A stretch of 64,000 bases of DNA from MFD04580-c1 sp963702995 (GTDB lineage Bacteria > Planctomycetota > Phycisphaerae > Tepidisphaerales > Tepidisphaeraceae), in the NCBI GenBank assembly GCA_963702995.1, contig OY969783.1, forward strand, positions 3,038,001-3,102,000. The letters are read 5' to 3'. Of the stretch, positions 35,156 to 43,897 are shown one piece after another. Made by a program: the position numbers and the translations under genes. The number at the start of each line of letters is the position of its first letter. Position 1 is the first letter of the stretch. The notes beneath the pieces are model-generated. The model was not told the DNA's origin, searched no databases, and saw only the letters and a program-made list of their open reading frames with translations.

Positions 35156-36259
35156 TCAAAAGGAACGGCCTTCGCCCAGTGCCGGGAGGCAGGACGAAAG
35201 GGCTTCGGCGGATAAATCCGTCGGCTGCCCCTGCGTCAGTTTTGCCCATCGGCAGAATCGAAGGGGCGAGATCGCGGTCAGCACCTCGGTGGCGCATCGA
35301 TCACCGGCCGCATCGGCGTCGGTCATCACCCAGACGTGGCCGTGCGGGCTCACCCATCTGGCGATGAGGGCTGCTTGCTCGACGCTGCAACTGGCACCCA
35401 TGAGTGCGACGACATTCGGGTAGCCCTGTTGCCAGAGCCACCATGCGTGCGTGAACCCCTCAACGACGACAAGATCCTCGACACCGGCCGCCAGTCGGTG
35501 GATGTTGTACAACAGGAGCGACTTGCGAAACTCGCTCGTCGTTCCGCGGTACGTGCGGGCGCCGGGGAACAGGTACTTCGGCGTGCCCGCGGCGACCGCC
35601 GTGTCGTCGATCAGGCGGCCGGCGTACCCGACCAGCCTGCCGTCGGGGTCGTGCAGCGGGATGGCGATTCGGCCTTGCATCAGGCCTTTGCCACAGTATC
35701 CTAATCCGAAGAAAGCGATGGTTTCCGGTGTGAATCCCCGCTCTTTCAGGTAGGGGTGGCTCGGGTCGAGCCCCTTTAGCTCGAAGTCGAGTGGCGCATT
35801 CACGATCGCCGGGCAGGTTGCACCCTGCCCGGCGTTTTCTTGCGCCGGGGCGATGGCGATCGGCCGGTGAGGCGGGACGACGTCCTCCATGACGGGCGGC
35901 GAACGAACTTTCCGATCGGACTTCGGTGAGGCGGTTTCCTTGAGACCGAACACCTCCTGTAGACGAAGGGCGACGGTGCGGATGTCCTGCCCGATGTCGG
36001 GGTTGAGCCCCTCCATCCGGCAGGCGAAGTCGATCACGTTCCCGCGGGCGCCACATCCGAAGCATTGCCAAATATTCCTTCGCAGGTTCACGGAGAAGGA
36101 CGGCGACCGCCGCTTCCCCTCGTGTCGCGGATGGGTCGGCAGCGGGCAATAGCCGTGGGCCTGATCGCCCTTCTCCTTGAAGGGAACGCGGTAGTGCCGA
36201 AGCACCTCCCGAAAGTCGAGCTTCTCGCGAAGCTCCTTGAAGTTGAGCCACGTGACCAA
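35156..36259 (-). CDS. DNA primase-like protein (CHC2 zinc finger and Toprim)
   Basis: 367 residues. The N terminus holds a CHC2 zinc finger ('GYCPLPTHPRHEGKRRSPSFSVNLRRNIWQCFGCGARGNVIDF'); the second half holds a Toprim domain with 'LVVVEGFTHAWWLWQQGYPNVVALMGAS' (catalytic Glu) and 'HVWVMTDADAAGD' (DxD). It would make primers for replication or transfer of the element; it lacks a helicase-binding tail. The start appears to be TTG, with AAGGAGGTGATC just upstream, an exact match to the 16S anti-Shine-Dalgarno. First of a series of minus-strand element genes. Confidence 0.88.
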   Translation of the reverse strand: MVTWLNFKELREKLDFREVLRHYRVPFKEKGDQAHGYCPLPTHPRHEGKRRSPSFSVNLRRNIWQCFGCGARGNVIDFACRMEGLNPDIGQDIRTVALRLQEVFGLKETASPKSDRKVRSPPVMEDVVPPHRPIAIAPAQENAGQGATCPAIVNAPLDFELKGLDPSHPYLKERGFTPETIAFFGLGYCGKGLMQGRIAIPLHDPDGRLVGYAGRLIDDTAVAAGTPKYLFPGARTYRGTTSEFRKSLLLYNIHRLAAGVEDLVVVEGFTHAWWLWQQGYPNVVALMGASCSVEQAALIARWVSPHGHVWVMTDADAAGDRCATEVLTAISPLRFCRWAKLTQGQPTDLSAEALSSCLPALGEGRSF

Positions 36260-36304
36260 AGATCACCTCCTTGAAGTAAGAATTCCCGGACTGCGACGGA
36301 CGCT

Positions 36305-36586
36305 TCAATACTCGGCCGGCAACAGGAACGTCGTGACCGAGCGATCCGCCTCGGTAATGACCCAGATGCGGGCCCGGTCGGGAAGGAAGTACGCGCTGAA
36401 CAGTCGCCCGCCCTGGGCGACCGCCCGGTCGTTCTGATTCGCGTCGTCGGGGTCGATGTCGCCCCAATCGCCGGCGCTGTGGCGAGCGAGGTAGGTCAGG
36501 AACGAGCCGCCGTTACGGTTCAAGGCCTCGGCGGCGCCCGGCGTCGAGACGACGTGGCCGAGGGGGAAAAGGGGTGTGAGTGGCAT
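36305..36586 (-). CDS. Conserved small plasmid/ICE protein
   Basis: 93 residues from the ATG at 36586 with GGGAG eight bases upstream; the longer open frame lacks a start site. The sequence 'FPLGHVVSTPGAAEALNRNGGSFLTYLARHSAGDWGDIDPDDANQNDRAV' followed by 'GGRLFSAYFLPDRARIWVITEADRSVTTFLLPAEY' is a well-conserved small protein of mobile elements in many phyla, often mislabelled as a type I restriction subunit. Its biochemical role is unknown. Its presence supports the mobile-element reading of this region. Confidence 0.75.
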   Translation of the reverse strand: MPLTPLFPLGHVVSTPGAAEALNRNGGSFLTYLARHSAGDWGDIDPDDANQNDRAVAQGGRLFSAYFLPDRARIWVITEADRSVTTFLLPAEY

Positions 36587-36749
36587 CAGCGCGACTCCCT
36601 TCTGGAGTCGAGCTCGACCGGGACGCGGACGTGCCGCCGTACGATTGCATGCATAAAGACCTCTGCCCGGAGGGCGGTAAGCGTTGGAACGGTGGGAACT
36701 CGGACATCGCGCAGGCCAAACGGCCGGCGTGATTGTGGAACGAAGGAAA

Positions 36750-36769
36750 AGCCAGGCAGGTGCCTGGCT
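36750..36769 (-). terminator. Rho-independent terminator (minus strand)
   Basis: Perfect 8-bp stem AGCCAGGC/GCCTGGCT, loop AGGT, TTTTCC on the minus strand after the stem. It ends the gene whose stop is at 36802. Confidence 0.65.
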
Positions 36770-36801
36770 GGGGGAGCGGGGTCGAGGACCCGCGTCGAAG
36801 C

Positions 36802-37131
36802 TCAACTGGGGGTCTCGCGGCCGCCGGCCTTGCCTCGGCGGGGTGCGGGCTTGGAGGCCTCGGCCTTCTCCCGGGTGATCTGGTGCGTCACCCAGGACTC
36901 CGCGTCGAGCAGCAGCTTGGCCGCGTTGGCCAGGTCGTCGAACCCAAGGGAACCGGTGTCCTTGAACTCCTCGCCGTCGCGGTAGGTGCGAACGAGGGTG
37001 ACGTTGTAGAGCGGGCCGTTACGGGTCTCGTTGCGCCAGATCGAGGCCTTGAGCGAGTGCTTGCGGATCGTCTGGACGGGGGCGTTGCTCCCGGCCGACG
37101 GGGCGGGCGCTTCGGACGATGCGACGGTCAT
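36802..37131 (-). CDS. Small ICE/plasmid-associated protein
   Basis: 109 residues from the ATG at 37131, which has AGGAG six bases upstream. The core 'HSLKASIWRNETRNGPLYNVTLVRTYRDGEEFKDTGSLGFDDLANAAKLLLDAESWV' is a recurrent small domain in planctomycete and proteobacterial plasmids, with unknown role. An Ala/Pro-rich stretch comes before it and a Lys/Arg-rich tail after it. It sits 80 bases after the ArdC-like gene and is followed by its own terminator. Confidence 0.7.
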   Translation of the reverse strand: MTVASSEAPAPSAGSNAPVQTIRKHSLKASIWRNETRNGPLYNVTLVRTYRDGEEFKDTGSLGFDDLANAAKLLLDAESWVTHQITREKAEASKPAPRRGKAGGRETPS

Positions 37132-37211
37132 AGGGTCTCCTTTGGGGCGAAACGCCCCGGTTGGCGAGCCGGAAAAGGGAACAGGTGGCGCAGCAACGGG
37201 CTGCGCGGAGT

Positions 37212-38102
37212 TCAGTCGTGATCGCTCGGAAGGTCGGACGGGGTCGGTCGCCCCGCTTTGATCACCTGGTCGGCGGCTTTGAAGATCTTCTGGGCCGACC
37301 GCTCGGGGATCTGCTCGGCGCCGAGCCAATGCTGGATGTAGCCGCGACAGAATTCATCGCCGGGCAGGGCAAGGCAGTTGCAACAGATCAGAGCGACGCA
37401 TTCGGCCTCCACTTCACGAAGGTTCTTCGGTGTGGCGTCGTGATCGTCGAGTTGACCGGTCACTTCGGCCGTATGGCCCAGAACGACGTGCGCCATCTCG
37501 TGAAAGAGGGTTTTATGGGGAAGAGCCGCCAGCGGGGAGACGGCGACCGCTCGCCCCCAGGCATACCCCTGGCAATTGCCGTTGGGGTGGCAAAAGGGCT
37601 CGCGCTGCATCCCGAGCGAGGCCAGCGCCGCCGCTTCGGACCAGTCCGGGAGCTCGGTCGGGGCGTAGTCGGCCCCTTCGGTCTGCGAGAGGACGAACCA
37701 GTGGGGCTTGTAGGTGAAGACCGTGATCGCTTGGGCCGCGGCGCCAGGGGGTTCATCGCCGGTTGTCGGTCGTCGGGCGTCGGCGGCCTCTGGCATGTTC
37801 GGGGAGATCGGATCGGCCCCCGGGTGGGATGGCCTGCGCTTAACCGTCACCGGCATGCACAGGGTGATCGCCTTCTCGCCCTTCTTGACGTGACGGCCGA
37901 TCTGCTTCCACCCCTGGAACGTATGGAGCGGCCCGACCTCAATGCCGCGAAGGGCGCATTGCCACAGTGCGAGCAGTTGATTGCCGACGGAGTAGTTCCA
38001 GAAGCTGCGGTAGGCCGAGGAGATCACGCCGGGGTTGCGGACGGCGTCGATGAGGATCGCGGACCACGCGGCCGGCGGGGCCGCGGACGATGCGCTGGGC
38101 AT
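37212..38102 (-). CDS. ArdC-like antirestriction protein with metallopeptidase motif
   Basis: 296 residues. The N-terminal ArdC-type ssDNA-binding region reads 'SAYRSFWNYSVGNQLLALWQCALRGIEVGPLHTFQGWKQIGRHVKKGEKAITL', and the C-terminal zincin part carries 'TLFHEMAHVVLGH' (HExxH) and a following 'VEAECVALICCNCLALPG'. ArdC proteins protect incoming plasmid DNA against restriction. The start has AGGAGG five bases upstream. A hairpin and a 7-bp dyad lie in front (38111-38168), so expression may be controlled. Confidence 0.88.
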   Translation of the reverse strand: MPSASSAAPPAAWSAILIDAVRNPGVISSAYRSFWNYSVGNQLLALWQCALRGIEVGPLHTFQGWKQIGRHVKKGEKAITLCMPVTVKRRPSHPGADPISPNMPEAADARRPTTGDEPPGAAAQAITVFTYKPHWFVLSQTEGADYAPTELPDWSEAAALASLGMQREPFCHPNGNCQGYAWGRAVAVSPLAALPHKTLFHEMAHVVLGHTAEVTGQLDDHDATPKNLREVEAECVALICCNCLALPGDEFCRGYIQHWLGAEQIPERSAQKIFKAADQVIKAGRPTPSDLPSDHD

Positions 38103-38110
38103 AACACCTC

Positions 38111-38168
38111 CTGCCCATCGGGCAGTTAAATTGTGAAAGAACTGAAAACAACTAAACTGCCTTCAGTT
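38111..38168 (-). promoter_or_regulatory. Upstream region of ArdC-like gene with two dyads
   Basis: Directly before the ArdC ribosome-binding site is the hairpin CTGCCC-ATC-GGGCAG (38111-38125), and further up the dyad AACTGAA...TTCAGTT (38140-38146 and 38162-38168) in an AT-rich patch. The hairpin partly covers the AGGAGG, so it could limit translation; the dyad is a possible repressor site. No direct proof. Confidence 0.4.
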
Positions 38169-38326
38169 TGACACATCTGAGGGGCTCGGCGCAAGGGGGC
38201 TGTTCAATGACTGGAGGACGGGGGGGCTGACGGGGCAGCGCAGCTTCAAGTGCAGCGCCACGAGACCCGCGCGAGCGCGGCGTCGCAAACATCACCCTCG
38301 CCGGGCGGCGTCGCTACACCTGCCCT

Positions 38327-39163
38327 TCACCGATCACGGACTGGGCGAGCGCGTTCGACTTGATTGAGCATCCACTCCTCGTCGTCGGGGGCATAGTTTT
38401 TCCCCTTGATCTCCTTGCAACATTCCTGCTTAAGGTCGGTGACGGTCATGAGCCGGTTGACGACGGCTCGAAATGCCTCGCGGAGCCGGCGATCGCGCTC
38501 GGCCTGCGGATCGGGCGGCGGAGGGGAAGCGGGGGCCGGTTCCGGTGTCACCGCCGCGACGACTTCTTCCTCGGAAATGATCGGCAGCACGTATTCGAGT
38601 CGCTCCAGAAGACGTTCTTCGTAGGTGAACGTCGAGTTGATCAGCCGAATCTCGTACCGGTGGCGGCCGGGCGTCAGCGGCTCGGCGTACAGGTTGTCCC
38701 GGGAGGCGTCCCGGTGCAGCAGCCCCTCCTTGCGATGCACCTGGACGACGAACCGTTCGGTGACCTCGGGGTGAACCGCCCAGGCGATGCCCACCCACGC
38801 CGTCCCGTCCCGGCGGGCCAGCGAGAACCGGACCGTCATCTGGTAACCCTGGAGGAGGTGGACGAGCCGTGCCTCGGGCGGAATCTGGGCGAGCCCGGAG
38901 AGGTTGGCCATCACGTCCGCCTTGGCCTTCGCGATCGCGTCGGCGATCTCACGCTCGGCTTGTCGCCGGCGCTGGCCGATCGCCTGCTCCTGCTCGGCGA
39001 CGGCGGCTTCGCGACGAGCGACGTCCGCACCGGCAATCCGTGCCGATTCTTTCGATCGGTCGTTTGCCTCGGAAGCGCCGATGAGGGCACAGACCACGAT
39101 GAGGGCCAACACCGCCACGCCGGCGATGCCCGCGATTTGACAACAATCCATCTCGGCCAGCAT
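38327..39163 (-). CDS. Membrane-anchored coiled-coil protein of the mobile element
   Basis: 278 residues, ATG with GGGAG seven bases upstream. One TM helix at residues 10-30 ('IAGIAGVAVLALIVVCALIG'), then a charged coiled coil ('ARREAAVAEQEQAIGQRRRQAEREIADAIAKAKADV'), a beta-rich middle ('MTVRFSLARRDGTAWVGIAWAVHPEVTERFVVQVHRKEG') and a helical C-terminal part. No family known. It lies next to the large transfer ATPase (90 bases apart, same strand) and may anchor or assist it. Confidence 0.6.
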   Translation of the reverse strand: MLAEMDCCQIAGIAGVAVLALIVVCALIGASEANDRSKESARIAGADVARREAAVAEQEQAIGQRRRQAEREIADAIAKAKADVMANLSGLAQIPPEARLVHLLQGYQMTVRFSLARRDGTAWVGIAWAVHPEVTERFVVQVHRKEGLLHRDASRDNLYAEPLTPGRHRYEIRLINSTFTYEERLLERLEYVLPIISEEEVVAAVTPEPAPASPPPPDPQAERDRRLREAFRAVVNRLMTVTDLKQECCKEIKGKNYAPDDEEWMLNQVERARPVRDR

Positions 39164-39253
39164 GACTGATCTCCCTTCGTTCGGAACATGGTCTTGGCGT
39201 CGAAGCCCCGTGCGAAATGCCGCTGACGACGGCGCTAGGTCGCAGGGGCGGCG

Positions 39254-41656
39254 TCAGGTCAACGGGGGCCGCCCGTTCTCTTCTGGTTGATGCAAAGATG
39301 GGCTGGCCCGGCTTGGCAATCGCCGCCGGGCCGTCGTCGGCTCCTCGTCGGAAAGGAGAAATTGTTCGACCAGTTGGCGCTCCCGCTCCGCCAGACGACG
39401 AACGGCCTCCGCCATGGGCAGGGCGAACCCCAGGCGGCCCAGGCATCGCACCGTCCACCGTTCCACCCACTTCGGGGTCGCCCGCCGCTTCTCCACGGCG
39501 ATCGTCTTCATCGACAGGGGCGCCGCCGACCCCGCGATCTTCGCCACGAAGTGGCGATCGGGCTGACCGGCGAGGAACTGGCTGAATCGAAACAGTTGCT
39601 CTTCCACGCTCCGAAAGAGGGGGGCCGACGGCTCACTCCCCAGGATCGGCAGCAGCATCGGGCTCGACGTCGTCCCCTGCGTCGTTGACCGGGAGACCGA
39701 GCCGTTGCGGCCCCGGGCATCCGACGACTGGTCGCCCCAGGAACGACTCCCGCCGATGGTGTCCGACGCACTTTCGGTCAGCGTTTCGCTGCCGCCGGTC
39801 GTGTCGGAGACGCTCTCGGTGAACGACTCGCTCTCGCCGCTGGTTTCGGACTCGGACGTTCCGCGGGTATCGGCGAGGCTGTGCGAGCGGGCGAGGCTCG
39901 ACCCCGTCGAGCGGCTTTCGCCCCGGCTGCGCTGCAGGCTGGCCCCGGCCGTCGCCGAGCTTCCCCACGACGCTCCGTCGCTCGTCCCCTCGGTCTCGGA
40001 GGAGCCGGAGGCGCTCGATTGGGATCGGGACCAGGTCAGGCGTGCCGATCGCGGGTCAACCACCCGCTCGTCGAACGTCTCCTCCTCTTCCTCAACGTCC
40101 ATGTAGCGGCCGCCGAGGGCGAAGGATTCGCCGTCGGTGGCACTGCGGGTTCGGCCGGACGAACGGCTTCGACCGGTCGTCCGGCCGCGGCTGAGCGACA
40201 GGCTCAAGCTCTCCCCGGTGCTGCTGCCGTCCGTGAGGCTTGCACCCGCCGTCTTTCCCTCGGAGACCCCGTCCCCGGTCGTTGACGCCGCACTGCCGGT
40301 TAGCGTGTGGCTTGAGCTCGTCGACACCCCGTGGCTGGTCCCTTTGGTATGACTCCAATTCGTTCCGACGGCATGGCTCGTCCCGTCGGTGTGGCCCCAG
40401 TTCTCCCCATGACCGCGGGTGACGCCGTCCGTGTGCGTCTCCTGCCACCCTTCGCTCTGTCCGCCGCTAACGCTGGTGCTGTGGCTCGACAGGTAGGTGA
40501 TCTGGTACCCGAGGACTTTCGTCGCATGGTGTTGATGCTTGACCTGGTCGGTGTCCACCTGGCCCCGGTAGAGCCAGAGCACCAAGGCCGGGAGGTCGTC
40601 CGGATGGTCGAGCTGGAAGACGACCTTGTTCCGCGCGTTCGCCATGACGGAATGCCAGACCATCCGGCCCGACTCGCCGTGCGCCAGGAGCTGGCTGGGG
40701 AATTGGTGCCCGAGCGTCATGTGCAGCCCGAAGCCCCGGGCCTGGTCCAGGGTCTTGGCCATCGCCGGGGTGACGAACTCCTGGAACTCGTCCAGGTAGA
40801 CGTAGAAGGGCTTCACCCCCTCCCGCTTGCCGCGGGCCTTGGCCGCCGTCCATAGGTCGCTCAGCATCAGCGTGCCGAAGGTGGTCGCGTCCTCGTCGTC
40901 GATGTTCCCCCCGGCCGTGGCGAGGGAGACGAGCACGATCGACCCCTTCGCCAGGGCGGCGCCCAGGTCAAGCGAGACGTCGCTCTGACAGAGGCTCGCC
41001 CGCATCGCCTGGGTGGAGAGGAACTTCCGGATCCGATTGACGGTGCTCTCCACCTCCTCCTGAAAGTCCGACTCCTTCCGCAGCGCCGCCGCCTCCCAGA
41101 CCGTTCGGGCGAAGACGTCCTGGACGTCGGCGGTGATCGCCCGCCGCAGCTCCGGGCTGCGAACCAGCAGCAGCGCCTCGGCGAGGGTGCACTGCTTCTC
41201 GTACAGCGGGAAGAGGATCGCCCGGAGCCACTTGGCGAGCCGCGGCGTATCGTTGGTATTGGATTGGCCCCAGGCGTGCATGATCCCGCGAACGAAGTTC
41301 GCGATAACGACCGCCGGGTCTCCCCCCTCCCGGCGGCGCAGAAGGTTGTAGCTCACCACCCAATCCCCCCGCCGCAGGTCGATCGGGACGATCGGCCAGC
41401 GTCTTAGGTCCCCCGCGGCGATGAACTGCATCAGGTCGTCGAAGAGCTTCCCGTGCGGGTCGAGGAGCAAGAGGCCGCAGCCGCTGTGCGGCCAGGCCAA
41501 CACGTCCTGGCGGATGAGGCCCTCCAGGAACTTGCTCTTGCCCGCGCCGGTCGCGCCGACGACGTACAGATGCTTGCCGCGGGCCTCGCGGGAGAGCCGA
41601 ACCGGCTCGCCTGCGGCGGGGTGGGTGCCGAGGGTGAGGTCATTACCGGGGTGCAT
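39254..41656 (-). CDS. Large conjugative-transfer-type ATPase with a 270-residue Ser/Thr/Gly-rich insert
   Basis: 800 residues from the ATG at 41656; the frame is open further upstream through a repeat-rich non-coding stretch. Walker A 'GATGAGKSK' (34-42), then 'CGLLLLDPHGKLFDDLM', Walker B 'KPFYVYLDEFQEF', and the sensor 'FGLHMTLGHQFPSQL' define a TraD/VirD4-type motor. Residues 392-663 are low complexity: many SxS, TSxG and GES runs with His and Trp at intervals, and one acidic patch 'DVEEEEETFDE'. A globular C-terminal domain (664-800) follows. The insert is the oddest part; it could be a flexible spacer or a partner-binding region. Confidence 0.85.
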   Translation of the reverse strand: MHPGNDLTLGTHPAAGEPVRLSREARGKHLYVVGATGAGKSKFLEGLIRQDVLAWPHSGCGLLLLDPHGKLFDDLMQFIAAGDLRRWPIVPIDLRRGDWVVSYNLLRRREGGDPAVVIANFVRGIMHAWGQSNTNDTPRLAKWLRAILFPLYEKQCTLAEALLLVRSPELRRAITADVQDVFARTVWEAAALRKESDFQEEVESTVNRIRKFLSTQAMRASLCQSDVSLDLGAALAKGSIVLVSLATAGGNIDDEDATTFGTLMLSDLWTAAKARGKREGVKPFYVYLDEFQEFVTPAMAKTLDQARGFGLHMTLGHQFPSQLLAHGESGRMVWHSVMANARNKVVFQLDHPDDLPALVLWLYRGQVDTDQVKHQHHATKVLGYQITYLSSHSTSVSGGQSEGWQETHTDGVTRGHGENWGHTDGTSHAVGTNWSHTKGTSHGVSTSSSHTLTGSAASTTGDGVSEGKTAGASLTDGSSTGESLSLSLSRGRTTGRSRSSGRTRSATDGESFALGGRYMDVEEEEETFDERVVDPRSARLTWSRSQSSASGSSETEGTSDGASWGSSATAGASLQRSRGESRSTGSSLARSHSLADTRGTSESETSGESESFTESVSDTTGGSETLTESASDTIGGSRSWGDQSSDARGRNGSVSRSTTQGTTSSPMLLPILGSEPSAPLFRSVEEQLFRFSQFLAGQPDRHFVAKIAGSAAPLSMKTIAVEKRRATPKWVERWTVRCLGRLGFALPMAEAVRRLAERERQLVEQFLLSDEEPTTARRRLPSRASPSLHQPEENGRPPLT

Positions 41657-41887
41657 CGCCCCGGTATACCCGTCCGGCGCGGGCCGCCCGGCCGGGCGGT
41701 CTTTTTTTCTCACGACGCGGGAGCGGGGGCGGAAGTCGTTCCGCCGGGGCGTGCATGGGCATGGCCCGGGGCCTGTGAAGGCCCACCCGCCTCCCGTGCC
41801 GGGAGCAATCGTGTGGGGGGGCGTGTGGGGGGTGAGTTGTCGGGGCAATATCGCGTGGCCGGTACTCCGGCCACACCGCAGCGGCGG

Positions 41888-42080
41888 CCCCGACTTCGGC
41901 CGGTTGGCGAGCACGAAGCGATAGCGTCCCGATAGGGTCGAGCGCAGTCCCGATAGCCGGTAGGAACCGGCCGAAGTCGGGGGCGCAGCCCCACGACAAC
42001 TCACCCCCACAACACGTTGATTCTCCGCGATCTATCGCGGAATTTGTCCCTCCGGAACCCTTCCCCTGTGTGGGGAAGGG
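41888..42080. repeat. Inverted-repeat cluster, candidate origin of transfer
   Basis: In the 527-base gap between parB and the large transfer ATPase lie three dyads. The first is a perfect 18-bp inverted repeat CCCCGACTTCGGCCGGTT (41888-41905) and its complement (41965-41982), enclosing two direct copies of GTCCCGATAG. The second is TCCGCGAT-CT-ATCGCGGA (42024-42041). The third is CCCTTCCCC-TGTGT-GGGGAAGGG (42058-42080). No gene fits this stretch. Such clusters next to transfer genes are typical of oriT, but a nick site cannot be named. Confidence 0.6.
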
Positions 42081-42115
42081 GCCGGGGAACCCGTCTCAGG
42101 CGGGTGAACGCGACG

Positions 42116-42142
42116 AAAAAGGCTCTCTCGAAAGAAAGCCTT
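42116..42142 (-). terminator. Rho-independent terminator after parB
   Basis: On the minus strand, stem AAGGCTTTC/GAGAGCCTT (one mismatch), loop TTTCGA, then TTTTT. It lies 42 bases beyond the parB stop and closes the rep-par transcript. Confidence 0.75.
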
Positions 42143-42183
42143 GTCGTCGTCTTTTGGTATCGGACACCTCGTAAAGGACGTCG

Positions 42184-43050
42184 CTAGGCGGCGTCCGCGG
42201 GATTGGTTTTCCCGGTCACCCGTTTGATGGCTTCGGCGAGGGCCGCGAAGATGCGGTCGTCGCTCAGCGTGGCGGTCTCGCTCTGGACGATGATCGTCGC
42301 CTTGTAGCTGGTGTGATAGACCCGCTTCGGCTTGGCCGACGCGCCCTGTTTCGCGGTGGCGGGCTTGCCCTTGATCCGGTCGATCTCCTCGCGGATCTCC
42401 TTCTGGGTCGCCCCGTTGAGCAGTTGCTCCACCAGTGGCGCTCTGATGCGCCGGCGCTCCAGGCGGGCGATGCGGATCATCGAGTCGTACGAGACCGACA
42501 GTTGGGTGGACCCAACCCGGTGCTGGAGGTCGCTCGGCAGGGTCAGGATCCGGAGCATCCCGCTCACCCAGGTCTTGTCCTTGCCGATCATCTTCGCCAG
42601 GTCGTCCTGGGTCGTGACCCGCTCGTCCTCGTCCAACAGGGACTGCAGCGCCTCGGCCATCTCCACCGGCCCGACGTCCTCCCGCTGCACGTTGCTGACG
42701 ATCGATTTCATGCGGCGGGTCAGGGCGTCGTCCGGCTCGCGGATGAGCACCTCGACCTGCTTCAACCCGGCCTGCTTCGCCGCCCGGAAGCGGCGGTGGC
42801 CGGTGACGATCTGATAGGTGTCAGGCGCCCCTCCCTCGATCGGGGTCACGGTGATTGGCTCGACGAGCCCGACGGCTTGAATCGACGCGACCAACCCGTC
42901 GAGGTTGCGAAACACCTTTCGTTCGTTCTTGGGGTCTTCGAGCAGGCGGTCGATGCTGACCACCAGCCGCCCCCGTTTCTTGAGCGGGCCAGCGTTCGCC
43001 AGCCCTTCCCGCACCAGGTCAAGCCTGGTCTTTCCTTCAGGCAGCTTCAT
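42184..43050 (-). CDS. parB: ParB-like partition protein
   Basis: 288 residues from the ATG at 43050, overlapping the end of parA by 14 bases. It has the ParB/Srx nuclease-like N domain with 'VASIQAVGLVEPITVTP' and the 'GHRRFRAAKQAG' box, then the HTH region 'EMAEALQSLLDEDERVTTQDDLAKMIGKDKTWVSGMLRILTLP'. The C-terminal dimerisation part is short. It would bind a centromere-like site and, with ParA, segregate the element as a plasmid. The parS site was not identified. Confidence 0.9.
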   Translation of the reverse strand: MKLPEGKTRLDLVREGLANAGPLKKRGRLVVSIDRLLEDPKNERKVFRNLDGLVASIQAVGLVEPITVTPIEGGAPDTYQIVTGHRRFRAAKQAGLKQVEVLIREPDDALTRRMKSIVSNVQREDVGPVEMAEALQSLLDEDERVTTQDDLAKMIGKDKTWVSGMLRILTLPSDLQHRVGSTQLSVSYDSMIRIARLERRRIRAPLVEQLLNGATQKEIREEIDRIKGKPATAKQGASAKPKRVYHTSYKATIIVQSETATLSDDRIFAALAEAIKRVTGKTNPADAA

Positions 43051-43897
43051 GTTGTTGCGTATGTTCAACGGCGACGCGACCGGCCCCTTCGAAAGGTGCC
43101 AGCGTCTCCGCGCGATGTTCTCGCCCTAATAATTCCAAGACCTCGCTCACCAGGGCGCCCATGTCGGTCGCTCCCTTGGAGTGGGGCCGGTAGTCGAAGA
43201 TCGACCCACCGTTCTCGTCCACCTGGGCGAGCCAGCCGCAGGTGCGGACCTCCGTCCGAGCCAGCCGGATGCCATGGCGTTCGGTCGTGGCGATGACCCG
43301 GCGTCGAAGCCCCGGCTGCCGCGACAAGTTGGAGAGAACGTGCAGCACGTGATAGCCCGGCTGATCGGCATCACCGTCGGCCGCTTCCCCGGGGCGGAGC
43401 CGCAGCAGGAGCTGGTAAAAGTTCGCGTAGCTGCGGACCGCCTTGGTGCTCTCAAACGGCACGATGAAGATGTCCGACGGGTAGATGCAGTTCTCCATGA
43501 CCGGGCTGATTTGGTTCGGCGAATCGATGACGACGCAGTCGAACGGGTGGGTCAACGAGGCGAGCAGGCCCGTGAGCAGGGTCGGGTACCCTTCCACTTC
43601 TGTGATCTGCCGCCCCAGGTCTTCCAGCCCCTGGCTGGACGCGACGAACGACAGGTTTGGAAAGCGGGTCGACTGGACGACCGATTCGAGGCTTCGCTTC
43701 CCCTCCAGGGCGACGACCAGCGTCCCCTCGTCGGTCAGCCCGTCGCCGGCCCCGAGCCACTGGGTGACCTGGGCCTGCGGGTCCATGTCGATAAGCAAGG
43801 TGCGTAAGCCCCGTGCGGCGAGGCCCGCGGCCACGCTCATCGCGATGGTGCTCTTGCCACACCCCCCTTTTGCATTGATGACGGTGATGATGTTCAT
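43037..43897 (-). CDS. parA: ParA-like partition ATPase
   Basis: 286-residue P-loop ATPase with the deviant Walker A 'KGGCGKST' (10-17), 'LLIDMDPQAQVTQWLG' (A' motif) and 'DCVVIDSPNQISPVMENCIYPSDIFIVPFES' (Walker B region). It lacks an N-terminal HTH, so it is the short ParA type. Start ATG overlaps the upstream stop through ATGA (43894-43897). It partners the ParB gene just downstream and indicates that the element was, or can be, a low-copy plasmid. Confidence 0.92.
   Translation of the reverse strand: MNIITVINAKGGCGKSTIAMSVAAGLAARGLRTLLIDMDPQAQVTQWLGAGDGLTDEGTLVVALEGKRSLESVVQSTRFPNLSFVASSQGLEDLGRQITEVEGYPTLLTGLLASLTHPFDCVVIDSPNQISPVMENCIYPSDIFIVPFESTKAVRSYANFYQLLLRLRPGEAADGDADQPGYHVLHVLSNLSRQPGLRRRVIATTERHGIRLARTEVRTCGWLAQVDENGGSIFDYRPHSKGATDMGALVSEVLELLGREHRAETLAPFEGAGRVAVEHTQQHEAA

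Noticed and set aside
41453..41935. Plus-strand frames at the start of the large transfer ATPase and in the gap behind it
   Set aside because: They overlap the Walker A coding region in antisense or run through inverted repeats; no domain is visible.
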